In this document: in pieces, positions 54,971 to 64,000 of the stretch
Layout: each line of letters begins with the position of its first letter
Numbering within the stretch: the first letter of the stretch is position 1
Position numbers and translations under genes: made by a program
NCBI RefSeq assembly: GCF_001591545.1
Contig: NZ_BCVC01000001.1
Span: 682,001 to 746,000, forward strand
DNA: 64,000 nucleotides
Direction of reading: 5' to 3'
Source: Lederbergia lenta NBRC 16444
Lineage (GTDB): Bacteria > Bacillota > Bacilli > Bacillales > Bacillaceae_C
Notes under the pieces: model-generated
Databases searched by the model: none
Told to the model about the DNA's origin: nothing
Seen by the model: only the letters and a program-made list of their open reading frames with translations

Positions 54971-55147
54971 ATGAGAGTGAATGACCACAGTCGAATAACA
55001 TCATCTAATGCTGTCCAGTTTTCTACTTTGGACTTTCGCCAACCTTTGGAAGGTGAAAATGATATGATGACGGGCCAAGCTGTTAGCGAAATAGGTGTAT
55101 CGTTAAATAATGTACAAGCGTTAAAAAAACAATTGGAAAAGTCATAA
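54971..55147 (+). CDS. Small YrzK-like protein (58 residues)
   Basis: CAGGAGGT (54955-54962) precedes ATG 54971 with normal spacing. The frame encodes MRVNDHSRITSSNAV, then FSTLDFRQPLEGEND, then MMTGQAVSEIGVSLNN, ending KKQLEKS. It has no membrane segment or signal peptide. B. subtilis has a similarly small gene, yrzK, in this position between yrvJ and hisS, so it is probably the counterpart. I could not compare the sequences directly. Function unknown. Confidence 0.65.
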   Translation: MRVNDHSRITSSNAVQFSTLDFRQPLEGENDMMTGQAVSEIGVSLNNVQALKKQLEKS

Positions 55148-55165
55148 ATAATTGATAAAACATAT

Positions 55166-55194
55166 TTGACAAAATTCGAATAGGTACGTATGAT
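55166..55194 (+). promoter_or_regulatory. Promoter of the hisS T-box leader
   Basis: TTGACA (55166-55171), 17-bp spacer, TATGAT (55189-55194). Near-consensus sigma-A promoter. Confidence 0.8.
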
Positions 55195-55200
55195 TAATGA

Positions 55201-55480
55201 ATATATAAATGGAATATGTTGCTTATGATGGAGAAAGTAATTGAGCTTGGAATTTAAAAAGAGATGAAATGCCGTGGCTGAAAGCATTTCTTTAAAAAAA
55301 CTCAGTGAAACACACTCCGAAGGCTTCCGCTTCGAACAGTAATTGCTTAGTAGAGGACGGACGAATCCAGGCGTTAACTGGTTAAGTGGAAGCTGACGGA
55401 TTTCAGCTTCAAAAAGGGTGGCACCGCGGGAAAAACTCTCGTCCCTTGTTTTTCGGAACAAGGGACTGAGGGTTTTTTAT
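55201..55480 (+). ncRNA. T-box riboswitch of hisS-aspS
   Basis: tRNA-sensing leader. GATGGAGAAAGTAATTGAG at 55228-55246 is the usual T-box 5' start. The T-box core GGGTGGCACCGCGG lies at 55416-55429. A terminator follows: GTCCCTTGTT (55441-55450) and AACAAGGGAC (55457-55466), then TTTTTT. Histidine specificity is inferred from the downstream gene; I could not place the specifier codon with certainty. Confidence 0.93.
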
Positions 55481-55519
55481 TTTTTTATTTTACTTTTGAT
55501 GAAAGAGGGGGTTATGGAT

Positions 55520-56791
55520 ATGGCGATTCAAATACCAAGAGGAACGCAAGATATTCTTCCAGGAGAAGTTGAAAAGTGGCAGTTGATTGAAGAGACTGCA
55601 AAAGTGATTTGCCGTAAATATCAATACAAAGAAATTAGAACACCGATTTTTGAACATACCGAACTTTTCCAACGTGGAGTAGGTGATACAACGGATATCG
55701 TTCAAAAGGAAATGTATACATTTGATGATCGAGGCGGTAGAAACCTAACGCTAAGACCAGAAGGTACTGCTTCAGTTGTGCGTTCATTTGCTGAAAATAA
55801 GATGTATGGATATGCAAATCAACCAGTAAAGCTATATTATCTAGGACCGATGTTTCGTTATGAGCGACCGCAAGCGGGAAGATTTCGGCAATTTGTCCAA
55901 TTTGGAATTGAAGCGCTTGGAAGTAATGATCCGGCAATAGATGCTGAAGTTATCTCGATAGCAATGGAAATGTATCAAGAACTAGGGTTGAAAAAACTTC
56001 GCCTGGTAGTGAATAGTCTTGGTGACACCGAGAGTCGTATTGCACACAGGGAATCATTGATTAATCACTTCTCTCCGAGGATAGAAGAATTTTGCGAGGA
56101 TTGTCAAAAAAGATTAGTTAAAAATCCACTTCGGATTCTTGATTGTAAAAAAGATTCTAATCACGAATTAATGAAAAATGCTCCATCCGTATTAGATTAC
56201 CTGAATGACGAATCAAAAAAATATTTTGATAAGGTAAAACAACATTTGGATGGTATGGGAATTGACTATGTGATTGATCCAACGCTAGTAAGAGGACTCG
56301 ATTATTATAACCACACAGCTTTTGAAATTATGAGTGAAGCAGAAGGTTTCGGGGCAATCACGACACTTTGTGGTGGTGGCCGATATAATGGGCTTGTGGA
56401 AAACATGGGTGGACCAAACACACCAGGAATCGGTTTTGCTTTAAGTATCGAGCGTTTGCTGAGCGCATTAACAGCGGAGGGTATCGATATAACGAAAACA
56501 GAGGAAATAGACTGTTATATTATTGCCCTAGGAGATGAATCAAGAGATTACTCGGTTACACTCCTTCAAGAGTTAAGAAGGGCTGGATATTCTGCTGAAA
56601 GAGATTATATGGACAGAAAAATGAAAGCTCAATTTAAAGCAGCTGAACGTCTAGGTGCTAAATATACCGTTATTATTGGTGAAAATGAACTGGAGACAGG
56701 TACAGTTGTAGTAAAAAGGTTAGAAGATGGTGAACAAAGAGAATTATCACTTGATCATTTTATAGAAAAATTTAATAGTTTAAACCGATAA
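55520..56791 (+). CDS. hisS: Histidyl-tRNA synthetase
   Basis: Class II synthetase charging tRNA(His). 423 residues. [16 protein letters not shown] opens the protein. Motif 2 [27 protein letters not shown], histidine-binding [14 protein letters not shown], motif 3 [12 protein letters not shown], and the C-terminal anticodon domain are visible. GAGGGGG (55505-55511) precedes ATG 55514 and ATG 55520; spacing and homologues favour 55520. Upstream in-frame codons lie in the T-box. Cotranscribed with aspS. Confidence 0.96.
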   Translation: MAIQIPRGTQDILPGEVEKWQLIEETAKVICRKYQYKEIRTPIFEHTELFQRGVGDTTDIVQKEMYTFDDRGGRNLTLRPEGTASVVRSFAENKMYGYANQPVKLYYLGPMFRYERPQAGRFRQFVQFGIEALGSNDPAIDAEVISIAMEMYQELGLKKLRLVVNSLGDTESRIAHRESLINHFSPRIEEFCEDCQKRLVKNPLRILDCKKDSNHELMKNAPSVLDYLNDESKKYFDKVKQHLDGMGIDYVIDPTLVRGLDYYNHTAFEIMSEAEGFGAITTLCGGGRYNGLVENMGGPNTPGIGFALSIERLLSALTAEGIDITKTEEIDCYIIALGDESRDYSVTLLQELRRAGYSAERDYMDRKMKAQFKAAERLGAKYTVIIGENELETGTVVVKRLEDGEQRELSLDHFIEKFNSLNR

Positions 56792-56805
56792 GGGAGTGGA
56801 CACTC

Positions 56806-58596
56806 ATGTTTGGAAGAACATATTACTGTGGAGAAATATCAGAGCAGGCGATAGGAGAGTCTGTAGTATTAAAAGGTTGGGTACAAAGAAGACGGGATTT
56901 AGGCGGCTTGATTTTTATTGATTTACGGGATCGGACAGGGATAGTTCAAATTGTTTTCAACCCTGAGACATCAAAAGAAGCGCTAGAAAATGCTGAAAAA
57001 GTCCGTAATGAATTTGTGCTGGATGTTCGGGGGAAGGTAATTGCTAGAAACCCTAAGACTTTTAATGAGAATTTGAAGACAGGAAAAATAGAGGTTATGG
57101 TTGAAGAAGTGTCAATTATAAATGAAGCAAAAACACCACCATTTATGATTGAAAATAACTCTGAAGCAGCAGAAGAAATTCGATTAAAGTATCGTTACCT
57201 AGATTTACGTAGGCCGGAAATGTTTGACGTGTTTAAAATGCGTCATGACGTTTCGAAAACAATTCGTAACTTTTTGGATGGGGAAGGCTTTTTAGATATT
57301 GAAACTCCAATGTTAACGAAAAGTACACCCGAAGGGGCACGTGATTATTTAGTACCAAGCAGGGTGCATCCTGGTGAATTTTTTGCTTTACCTCAATCAC
57401 CTCAAATCTTCAAACAGCTTTTAATGGTTGGAGGATTTGATAAATATTATCAAATTGCACGCTGTTTTAGGGACGAAGATTTAAGAGCAGACAGACAACC
57501 TGAATTTACTCAAGTCGATATTGAAACTAGCTTTATGAGTCAAGAAGATATTAGAAGTATGACAGAACGTATGATGAAGCAAGTGATGTTGGTTGCTAAA
57601 GGGCTAGAAATTGAAACATCATTTCCAATTATGACTTATGACGATGCGATGGCTAGATTTGGTTCTGATAAACCTGATACTCGTTTTGAGATGGAACTGA
57701 AAGATATTTCACATCTTGTGGAGCATTCAGATTTTAAAGTATTTACAAATGCGGTTGCGTCAGGTGGGCAAGTAAAAGCAATTGTTGTTAAAGGGAATGC
57801 TGCTAAATATTCCAGAAAAGATATAGATGCATTAGGGGAGTTTGCCTCTCGTCACGGTGCAAAAGGATTAGCTTGGTTGAAAGTAGATGAGGAAGGTATC
57901 AAAGGACCAATTGCTAAATTTTTCAGTGCAGAAGATCAAGAACAACTATGTGAAGTACTAGATGCGAAAAATGAAGACCTCATCCTTTTCGTAGCTGATA
58001 GTCAAAAAGTTGTCGCGAGCGCACTTGGTGCATTGCGCTTAAAGTTAGGTAAAGATCTTGGCTTAATTGATGAAAATAAATTCCATTTTTTATGGATTAC
58101 GGAGTGGCCACTATTAGAGTTTGATGAAGAGTCAAACAGGTATTTTGCAGCACATCATCCATTCACCATGCCAGTTAGGGAAGATATTGGAAAGTTGGAG
58201 ACTGATCCGGCGAATGTTCGAGCACAAGCATATGACCTAGTATTAAATGGATTTGAGCTTGGTGGCGGTTCGTTACGTATATTTGAACGAGATATTCAAG
58301 AGAAAATGTTTGCTACTCTTGGTTTTACAAAAGAAGAAGCGAGAGAGCAATTCGGTTTCTTGTTGGAAGCATTCGAATATGGGACACCTCCACATGGCGG
58401 TATTGCCTTGGGTCTTGACCGAATGGTAATGCTCCTTGCAGGAAGAGCAAGTTTACGAGACACAATTGCATTCCCGAAAACAGCTAGCGCGAGTGATTTA
58501 TTGATGAAGGCACCTGATTCTGTTAGCGATTCGCAATTAAAGGAATTGCATTTATCTATCGAGCAGGTAAAAAAAGCGCAGCCGGAAAATGCTTAA
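56806..58596 (+). CDS. aspS: Aspartyl-tRNA synthetase
   Basis: Class IIb synthetase. 596 residues. N-terminal OB-fold anticodon domain ([24 protein letters not shown] in parts), [44 protein letters not shown], a bacterial GAD insertion (about 305-420), and motif 3 [17 protein letters not shown] 56806 lies 14 bases after hisS with AAGGGAGTGG, so both are under the T-box. Confidence 0.97.
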   Translation: MFGRTYYCGEISEQAIGESVVLKGWVQRRRDLGGLIFIDLRDRTGIVQIVFNPETSKEALENAEKVRNEFVLDVRGKVIARNPKTFNENLKTGKIEVMVEEVSIINEAKTPPFMIENNSEAAEEIRLKYRYLDLRRPEMFDVFKMRHDVSKTIRNFLDGEGFLDIETPMLTKSTPEGARDYLVPSRVHPGEFFALPQSPQIFKQLLMVGGFDKYYQIARCFRDEDLRADRQPEFTQVDIETSFMSQEDIRSMTERMMKQVMLVAKGLEIETSFPIMTYDDAMARFGSDKPDTRFEMELKDISHLVEHSDFKVFTNAVASGGQVKAIVVKGNAAKYSRKDIDALGEFASRHGAKGLAWLKVDEEGIKGPIAKFFSAEDQEQLCEVLDAKNEDLILFVADSQKVVASALGALRLKLGKDLGLIDENKFHFLWITEWPLLEFDEESNRYFAAHHPFTMPVREDIGKLETDPANVRAQAYDLVLNGFELGGGSLRIFERDIQEKMFATLGFTKEEAREQFGFLLEAFEYGTPPHGGIALGLDRMVMLLAGRASLRDTIAFPKTASASDLLMKAPDSVSDSQLKELHLSIEQVKKAQPENA

Positions 58597-58634
58597 TGAA
58601 TATTTAGAATGATTCATTTTTTTAAGGTTAATGA

Positions 58635-58663
58635 TTGATATATTTTTTTTGATATGTTAATAT
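58635..58663 (+). promoter_or_regulatory. Promoter of 6S RNA
   Basis: TTGATA (58635-58640), 17-bp spacer, TAATAT (58658-58663). The expected start, about 58670-58677, agrees with the 5' end of the RNA. Confidence 0.65.
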
Positions 58664-58676
58664 TTAATCAAGAAGA

Positions 58677-58866
58677 AAAGTCCTGATGTGTTCGTTTTAG
58701 TACCTATTAGTTTTGACCGACAAGTTTTTTGATACGGGAGTCTGGAGTTTTCAGACTGAATGCAAGCCTCCTTGAGAGGACGCATGAGGCCTGAAGCAGG
58801 GCACCCACCTGCCGAGAGCGGGTTCAAAACAAAGGATTTAAAGAACGGCACGATTGGGACTTTTCA
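58677..58866 (+). ncRNA. ssrS: 6S RNA (bsrA/6S-1 type)
   Basis: Regulatory RNA that mimics an open promoter and binds the sigma-A RNA polymerase. The 5' end AAAGTCCTGATGTGTTCG matches the start of Bacillus 6S-1 RNA. The 3' end GGGACTTTT (58856-58864) closes the terminal stem with AAAAGTCC. GGGAGTCTGGAGTTTTCAGAC (two parts, about 58735-58756) marks the central region. The position between aspS and tcdA (yrvM) is the same as for B. subtilis bsrA. The exact ends are estimates. Confidence 0.88.
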
Positions 58867-58883
58867 TTTATTAAAATGATTAT

Positions 58884-58912
58884 GCAACTAGCTGAAAAGC
58901 TAGTTGCTTTTT
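58884..58912. terminator. Terminator downstream of 6S RNA
   Basis: GCAACTAGCT (58884-58893), loop GAAA, AGCTAGTTGC (58898-58907), then TTTTT. Perfect 10-bp stem. Confidence 0.92.
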
Positions 58913-58967
58913 GTTATGTGATAAGTGCTGAAGGCTGAAATGGGAAGATGAAATTTCATCAAAAAAG

Positions 58968-58995
58968 TTGCATATCGGCTTATGTTTCTTATATT
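58968..58995 (+). promoter_or_regulatory. Probable promoter of tcdA
   Basis: TTGCAT (58968-58973), 16-bp spacer, TATATT (58990-58995), 52 bases before the tcdA start. Confidence 0.5.
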
Positions 58996-59047
58996 CTTAG
59001 TCAGTGTAGAAAAAGAATAGAACTAACTTAACTTTGGAGTTGATAGG

Positions 59048-59815
59048 ATGTTACACCAATTTTCTAGAAATGAATTGGCGATCGGCCAAAAAGGTCTTGA
59101 TTTAATGAAAGGTACTTCTGTTGCTATTCTTGGGGTTGGGGGAGTAGGAACATTTGCAGCCGAAGCGCTAGCAAGATCTGGCGTTGGTAAGTTAATTTTA
59201 GTTGATAAAGATGACGTCGATATTACAAATGTAAATAGACAGCTGATTGCTCTGTTATCAACAGTTGGGCAACCGAAAGTTGATTTAATGAAAGAGCGTA
59301 TTAAAGATATTAATCCTGAATGTGAAGTCGTTACATTGAAAATGTTTTATACAGAAGAAACGTATGAAAAGTTTTTTGAGCATAAACCTGATTTTGTTGT
59401 GGATGCATCAGATACGATAGCTTACAAAATTCATTTAATTAAAGAATGTTTGAAGAGAGAAATTCCTATGATCTCCAGTATGGGTGCTGCAAATAAAATG
59501 GACCCGACACGGTTTATGATTAAGGACATATTCAAGACACATACGGATCCTATTGCAAAAGTCATCAGAACGAGACTTCGTAAAGAAGGATATAAAAAAG
59601 GCGTACCTGTTGTTTTTTCTGATGAAAGTCCGATTGTTATTAGGGAAGATGTAAAAGAAGAGGTTGGAAAAAAAGACTCTGAAATTAGAAAGGCGCAGAT
59701 GCCACCTTCATCGAATGCGTTTGTACCATCAACAGCAGGGCTTATTATGGCTAGCTATGTTGTAAGGGAAATATTAAAGGATATTCATATTCAACGTGTA
59801 AAAGATGAGAAATAA
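59048..59815 (+). CDS. tcdA: tRNA threonylcarbamoyladenosine dehydratase TcdA (YrvM)
   Basis: E1-like (ThiF/MoeB) ATP-dependent enzyme that converts t6A at position 37 of tRNA to its cyclic form. 255 residues. The nucleotide-binding motif GVGGVGTFAAEALARSGVG, DKDDVDITNVNRQ and DFVVDASDTIAYKIHLI are diagnostic. PSSNAFVPSTAGLIMASYV follows near the C-terminus. TTGGAGTTGATAGG precedes the ATG. Monocistronic by its promoter and the repeat-containing gap after it. Confidence 0.93.
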   Translation: MLHQFSRNELAIGQKGLDLMKGTSVAILGVGGVGTFAAEALARSGVGKLILVDKDDVDITNVNRQLIALLSTVGQPKVDLMKERIKDINPECEVVTLKMFYTEETYEKFFEHKPDFVVDASDTIAYKIHLIKECLKREIPMISSMGAANKMDPTRFMIKDIFKTHTDPIAKVIRTRLRKEGYKKGVPVVFSDESPIVIREDVKEEVGKKDSEIRKAQMPPSSNAFVPSTAGLIMASYVVREILKDIHIQRVKDEK

Positions 59816-59819
59816 AAGC

Positions 59820-59975
59820 AAAAGCTCCCGTTTAGCCACGTACAAACTGGCCACGCATAGGCGGAGAAACTGAGATAAAGAAAACACGGTAAGTCTGCAA
59901 GGCACACCGATGTTGACTTATTGTAAGATGAGCCCTAAAGTTTGCTAGGCGCTAGGTACTGGTGCTAATCGATAA
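59820..59975 (-). repeat. Dispersed repeat, copy F (reverse orientation)
   Basis: The reverse complement reads, in order, AGTACCTAGCGCCTAGCAAACTT (parts GCGCCTAG and GCAAACTT), ATAAGTCAACATCGG, GACTTACCGTGTT, TTCTTTATCTCAG, CCAGTTTGTACGTGG and TAAACGGGAG, matching copy E. It lies between the convergent ends of tcdA and rarA. Confidence 0.8.
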
Positions 59976-60009
59976 CTAACATAGTTTCTAAACCTTCTTA
60001 CATTTTAAG

Positions 60010-60058
60010 AAAAGACAAAGGAGACGTCCAAGATGCCAAGATGTCTCCTTTGTCTTTT
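60010..60058. terminator. Bidirectional terminator between tcdA and rarA
   Basis: AAAAGACAAAGGAGAC (60010-60025) and GTCTCCTTTGTCTTTT (60043-60058) form a perfect 16-bp stem with a 17-base loop; it overlaps the rarA stop. Confidence 0.9.
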
Positions 60059-61325
60059 AACTTTTTAAAATTTTTTCATATACTGTTGCCAATGCTTGTT
60101 CAAATTTACCCGTTTGTTTCGGTTGGTAGTATTGCTTATTTTTAAGTTTGTCAGGTAAATACTGTTGTTTTACCCAACCAGTATCATAATCATGAGGATA
60201 TTTATACCCAATACCTCTACCAAGGTCTTTTGCACCTTTATAATGGGCATCTTTTAAATGCATAGGTATTTCACCACTTCTGCCGGAGCGGATATCTGCA
60301 AGTGCGGCATCTATAGCGCTAATCGCCGAATTCGATTTTGGTGATAAACAAAGTTCAATAATCGCATTTGCTAAAGGTATTCGGGCTTCAGGAAATCCAA
60401 TCTTCTCAGCAGTTTGGATGGCAGCAAGCGTACGTGGCCCTGCTTGTGGGTTGGCAAGTCCAATATCCTCATAAGCTATAACGAGTAGACGTCTTGATAT
60501 GCTTGGCAGGTCGCCAGCTTCAATTAATCGACCTAAATAATGAAGTGCTGCATTCGTATCACTTCCCCTTATGGACTTTTGAAATCCACTTAATACATCA
60601 TAGTGAGCATCCCCATCTTTATCATGGGCAAGGCTTTTCATTTGCAAACACTCTTCCGCAATGGCCGTCGTAATATGAACGATTCCTTCGTTATCAGGTT
60701 CAGTTGACAGTATAGCCAGTTCTAGTGCATTCAAAGCGCTTCTTGCATCACCATTACTAGCTGTTGCTAAGTGTTCGAAAGCTTCATTGTCAAGATTAAT
60801 ATTGTACTTACCAAGACCGCGAATTTCGTCAGACAACGCTCTTCTAATCGTTAGCTTCATATCATCTTCGGTCAAAGGAAAGAGCTCGAATATTTGACAC
60901 CTGCTTCGAATGGCTGGATTAATCGCGTGATAAGGGTTACTTGTTGTAGCACCAATAAGTATGATCGTGCCATTTTCTAAATAAGGTAATAGGAAATCTT
61001 GCTTAGCTTTATCCAGACGATGTACCTCATCAAGTAAAAGGATGACTTTTCCACTCATTTTTCCTTCAGCAGCAACAATTTCCATATCTTTTTTATTATT
61101 TGTGACAGCATTCAATGTTCTAAAGGCATATTTTGTACTGCCAGCGATTGCACTAGCAATGGATGTTTTTCCGATTCCGGGAGGACCATACAAAATCATT
61201 GATGCTAGCTGGCGAGCTTTGACCATTCTAGCTATTATTTTTCCTTCGCCAACTAAATGTTGTTGCCCAGAAACCTCTTCAATTGATGTTGGGCGCATCC
61301 TATATGCTAACGGTTGATTCTTCAT
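60057..61325 (-). CDS. rarA: Replication-associated recombination protein RarA (MgsA)
   Basis: AAA+ ATPase acting at stalled replication forks. 422 residues. MKNQPLAYRMRPTSIEEVSGQ opens the protein. Walker A YGPPGIGKTS, Walker B LLLDEVHRL and sensor IGATTSNPYHAINPAIRSRC are visible. The C-terminal tetramerization domain (about 250-420) has LVIAYEDIGLANPQA and KYPHDYDTGWVKQQYLP. GGAGTGATAATT precedes ATG 61325; the GTG at 61334 is part of the binding site. Confidence 0.95.
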   Translation of the reverse strand: MKNQPLAYRMRPTSIEEVSGQQHLVGEGKIIARMVKARQLASMILYGPPGIGKTSIASAIAGSTKYAFRTLNAVTNNKKDMEIVAAEGKMSGKVILLLDEVHRLDKAKQDFLLPYLENGTIILIGATTSNPYHAINPAIRSRCQIFELFPLTEDDMKLTIRRALSDEIRGLGKYNINLDNEAFEHLATASNGDARSALNALELAILSTEPDNEGIVHITTAIAEECLQMKSLAHDKDGDAHYDVLSGFQKSIRGSDTNAALHYLGRLIEAGDLPSISRRLLVIAYEDIGLANPQAGPRTLAAIQTAEKIGFPEARIPLANAIIELCLSPKSNSAISAIDAALADIRSGRSGEIPMHLKDAHYKGAKDLGRGIGYKYPHDYDTGWVKQQYLPDKLKNKQYYQPKQTGKFEQALATVYEKILKS

Positions 61326-61391
61326 AATTATCACTCCAAACTAACGTTCTATCATCTCATTAAACCTATCATATCAAATCAGGCGCTTATA

Positions 61392-61420
61392 TGCATATAA
61401 CTAGGTCGTTATGCTATAAT
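61392..61420 (+). promoter_or_regulatory. Probable extended -10 promoter of yczE-like/cymR
   Basis: TGCTATAAT (TATAAT at 61415-61420) is an extended -10; the -35 TGCATA (61392-61397, spacer 17) is weak. Confidence 0.55.
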
Positions 61421-61446
61421 AAAGCAATGCAAAGGGGTATATTATA

Positions 61447-62106
61447 ATGAGAAAAACAGATAATTTATTTGCCAGGCTTGCTATATTTACAGTTGGCTTG
61501 CTTATTATGTCATTGGGGATTGTCCTGATGATTATTTCCGACTTCGGTGCATCACCTTGGGATGTACTACATGTGGGTCTTTATTATCAATTTGGATTGA
61601 CAATAGGAACATGGTCTATCCTTGTTGGTTTTACCATTTTAGGAAGTTCTGCAATTATGATGAAAGAGTGGCCACAATTTGGTGCATATTTAAATATGAT
61701 ACTGATTGGACTATTTATCGATATGTATATGTTGCTACCATTTTTCACGGAGCCAGTAAGTTGGCTTGGGAAAATAATGATGTTTACTATAGGAATGGTT
61801 ATATATGCATATGGGATGGGGATTTATCTCTCGGCACAACTCGGTGCGGGCCCACGTGATAGTTTTATGCTAGCATTGCAGGAGAAAATGGGCTGGAAAG
61901 TCTCCAATGCGCGTCGAATGATGGAAGTAACAGTGCTAATTATTGGATGGTTACTCGGGGGGCCAGTTTTCATTGGTACGATCATATTTAGCATTGCAGC
62001 AGGTTCTTTTATCGGCTTAGCATTACCCCAGTGCCGGAAGATTACAGATAAGATATTGAAAAAACGGACATTAGATAAAGAAATAGATCGGAGTGCAAAT
62101 ATATGA
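61447..62106 (+). CDS. YczE/YyaS/YitT-family membrane protein
   Basis: A 219-residue protein with about six membrane segments. SDFGASPWDVLHVGL near the N-terminus and the repeated SAQLGAGPRDSFMLAL are family hallmarks. The YczE/YitT group is of unknown transport or signalling function; B. subtilis YczE is needed for bacillaene/surfactin-type secondary metabolite production. AAAGGGG precedes ATG 61447. It overlaps cymR by four bases (ATGA), so the two are coupled. This gene is not found between rarA and cymR in B. subtilis. Confidence 0.85.
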   Translation: MRKTDNLFARLAIFTVGLLIMSLGIVLMIISDFGASPWDVLHVGLYYQFGLTIGTWSILVGFTILGSSAIMMKEWPQFGAYLNMILIGLFIDMYMLLPFFTEPVSWLGKIMMFTIGMVIYAYGMGIYLSAQLGAGPRDSFMLALQEKMGWKVSNARRMMEVTVLIIGWLLGGPVFIGTIIFSIAAGSFIGLALPQCRKITDKILKKRTLDKEIDRSANI

Positions 62107-62522
62107 AAATATCTACAAAAGGAAGATACGGACTAACAATTATGATTGAGTTGAGTAAAAGACATGGTCAAGGTCCTACGTCATTAAAGTTAATTGCTCA
62201 AACGCATAATCTATCAGAACACTATCTTGAACAGCTAGCGGGGCCGCTTCGTAACGCTGGGCTTGTTCGCAGTATTAGAGGAGCGTATGGTGGCTATGTA
62301 CTTGCTGATGAACCAGCAAACATTACAGCAGGGGATATTATTCGTGTATTAGAAGGACCAATTAGCCCTGTTGAAGGAATTGAAGACGAGGAGCCAGCAA
62401 AAAGAGAATTATGGATGAGAATTCGTGATGCTGTTAGAGATGTCCTCGATAGCACAACAATTGAAGATTTAGCTAATCACACTGATGATGGAAGTTCAGA
62501 ACCATATATGTTCTATATTTAA
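62103..62522 (+). CDS. cymR: Cysteine metabolism repressor CymR (Rrf2 family)
   Basis: Master repressor of cysteine and sulfur genes in Bacillus, acting in complex with CysK. 139 residues. MKISTKGRYGLTIMIELSKRHG opens the protein (key part KISTKGRYGLTIM). The helix-turn-helix spans about 25-50 (LKLIAQTHNLSEHYLEQL), then RSIRGAYGGYVLA. No FeS cysteines are present, as in CymR and unlike IscR. Located directly before iscS as in B. subtilis. Confidence 0.95.
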   Translation: MKISTKGRYGLTIMIELSKRHGQGPTSLKLIAQTHNLSEHYLEQLAGPLRNAGLVRSIRGAYGGYVLADEPANITAGDIIRVLEGPISPVEGIEDEEPAKRELWMRIRDAVRDVLDSTTIEDLANHTDDGSSEPYMFYI

Positions 62523-62544
62523 TATTTAAAGACAGGTGGAAAAC

Positions 62545-64000
<1,456 letters not shown>

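Noticed and set aside
54889-55461. 190-codon minus-strand open frame opposite the small gene and the hisS T-box
   Set aside because: It runs through the T-box and promoter, has no binding site and no recognizable protein features; the plus-strand features explain the region better.

Overview
The window is a low-GC (A+T-rich), gene-dense stretch of chromosome from an endospore-forming member of the Bacillales (Bacillaceae or Planococcaceae type). The evidence is the sporulation genes (spoVID, ysxE, spoIIB, spoIVFA/FB, spo0B, safA, bofC, spoVB), sigma-E-, sigma-G- and sigma-B-like promoters, T-box leaders, and a gene order that closely follows the Bacillus subtilis lonA-to-trmU region. It is not B. 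subtilis itself. An RNase E/G gene sits between spoIVFB and rplU, pheA is missing after pheB, the NAD repressor niaR stands without nad genes, a phosphotransferase-like gene follows safA, and a YczE-type membrane protein gene precedes cymR.

Layout: 1-850 holds the end of lon and ysxC. 1047-1538 is a membrane protein on the minus strand. 1749-8093 is the heme operon hemAXCDBL. 8397-10997 is the coat pair spoVID-ysxE. 11395-15824 is a T-box-controlled valS followed by folC. 15953-19337 is comC, spoIIB, maf and radC. 19508-23694 is the shape and division block mreBCD-minCD. 23854-25474 is spoIVFA-spoIVFB (pro-sigma-K processing). 25617-28191 is rng followed by the L21 leader and rplU-prp-rpmA. 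28392-30899 is spo0B-obg-pheB. 30954-31505 is niaR (minus). 31708-33760 is safA and a kinase-like gene. 33856-36278 is yebC, bofC and a sigma-B stress gene (minus). 36604-41021 is ruvAB, a DUF2905 gene, queA, tgt and yajC. 41123-43880 is yrzE-like (minus), yrbG and spoVB (minus). 44002-47125 is comN, secDF and lapA. 47220-53128 is recJ, apt, relA and dtd. 53528-54796 is an amidase (minus). 54971-58596 is the tiny yrzK-like gene and T-box-hisS-aspS. 58677-58866 is 6S RNA. 59048 to the end is tcdA, rarA (minus), yczE-like, cymR, iscS and the start of mnmA.

Most of the window is ordinary, conserved core genome. I see no prophage, transposase, CRISPR array, tRNA or rRNA gene. The less ordinary material is: a dispersed non-coding repeat family with several diverged copies, mostly between gene ends; two spore-coat LysM proteins (SpoVID and SafA) that are each followed by a kinase-like gene, one with a degenerate and one with an intact active site; a small membrane protein gene whose 5' end needs a one-base shift to be read; short upstream reading frames in the minC and relA leaders; and a 17-bp tandem repeat at exact 20-bp spacing upstream of hemA. 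I did not find a convincing undescribed multi-gene system.
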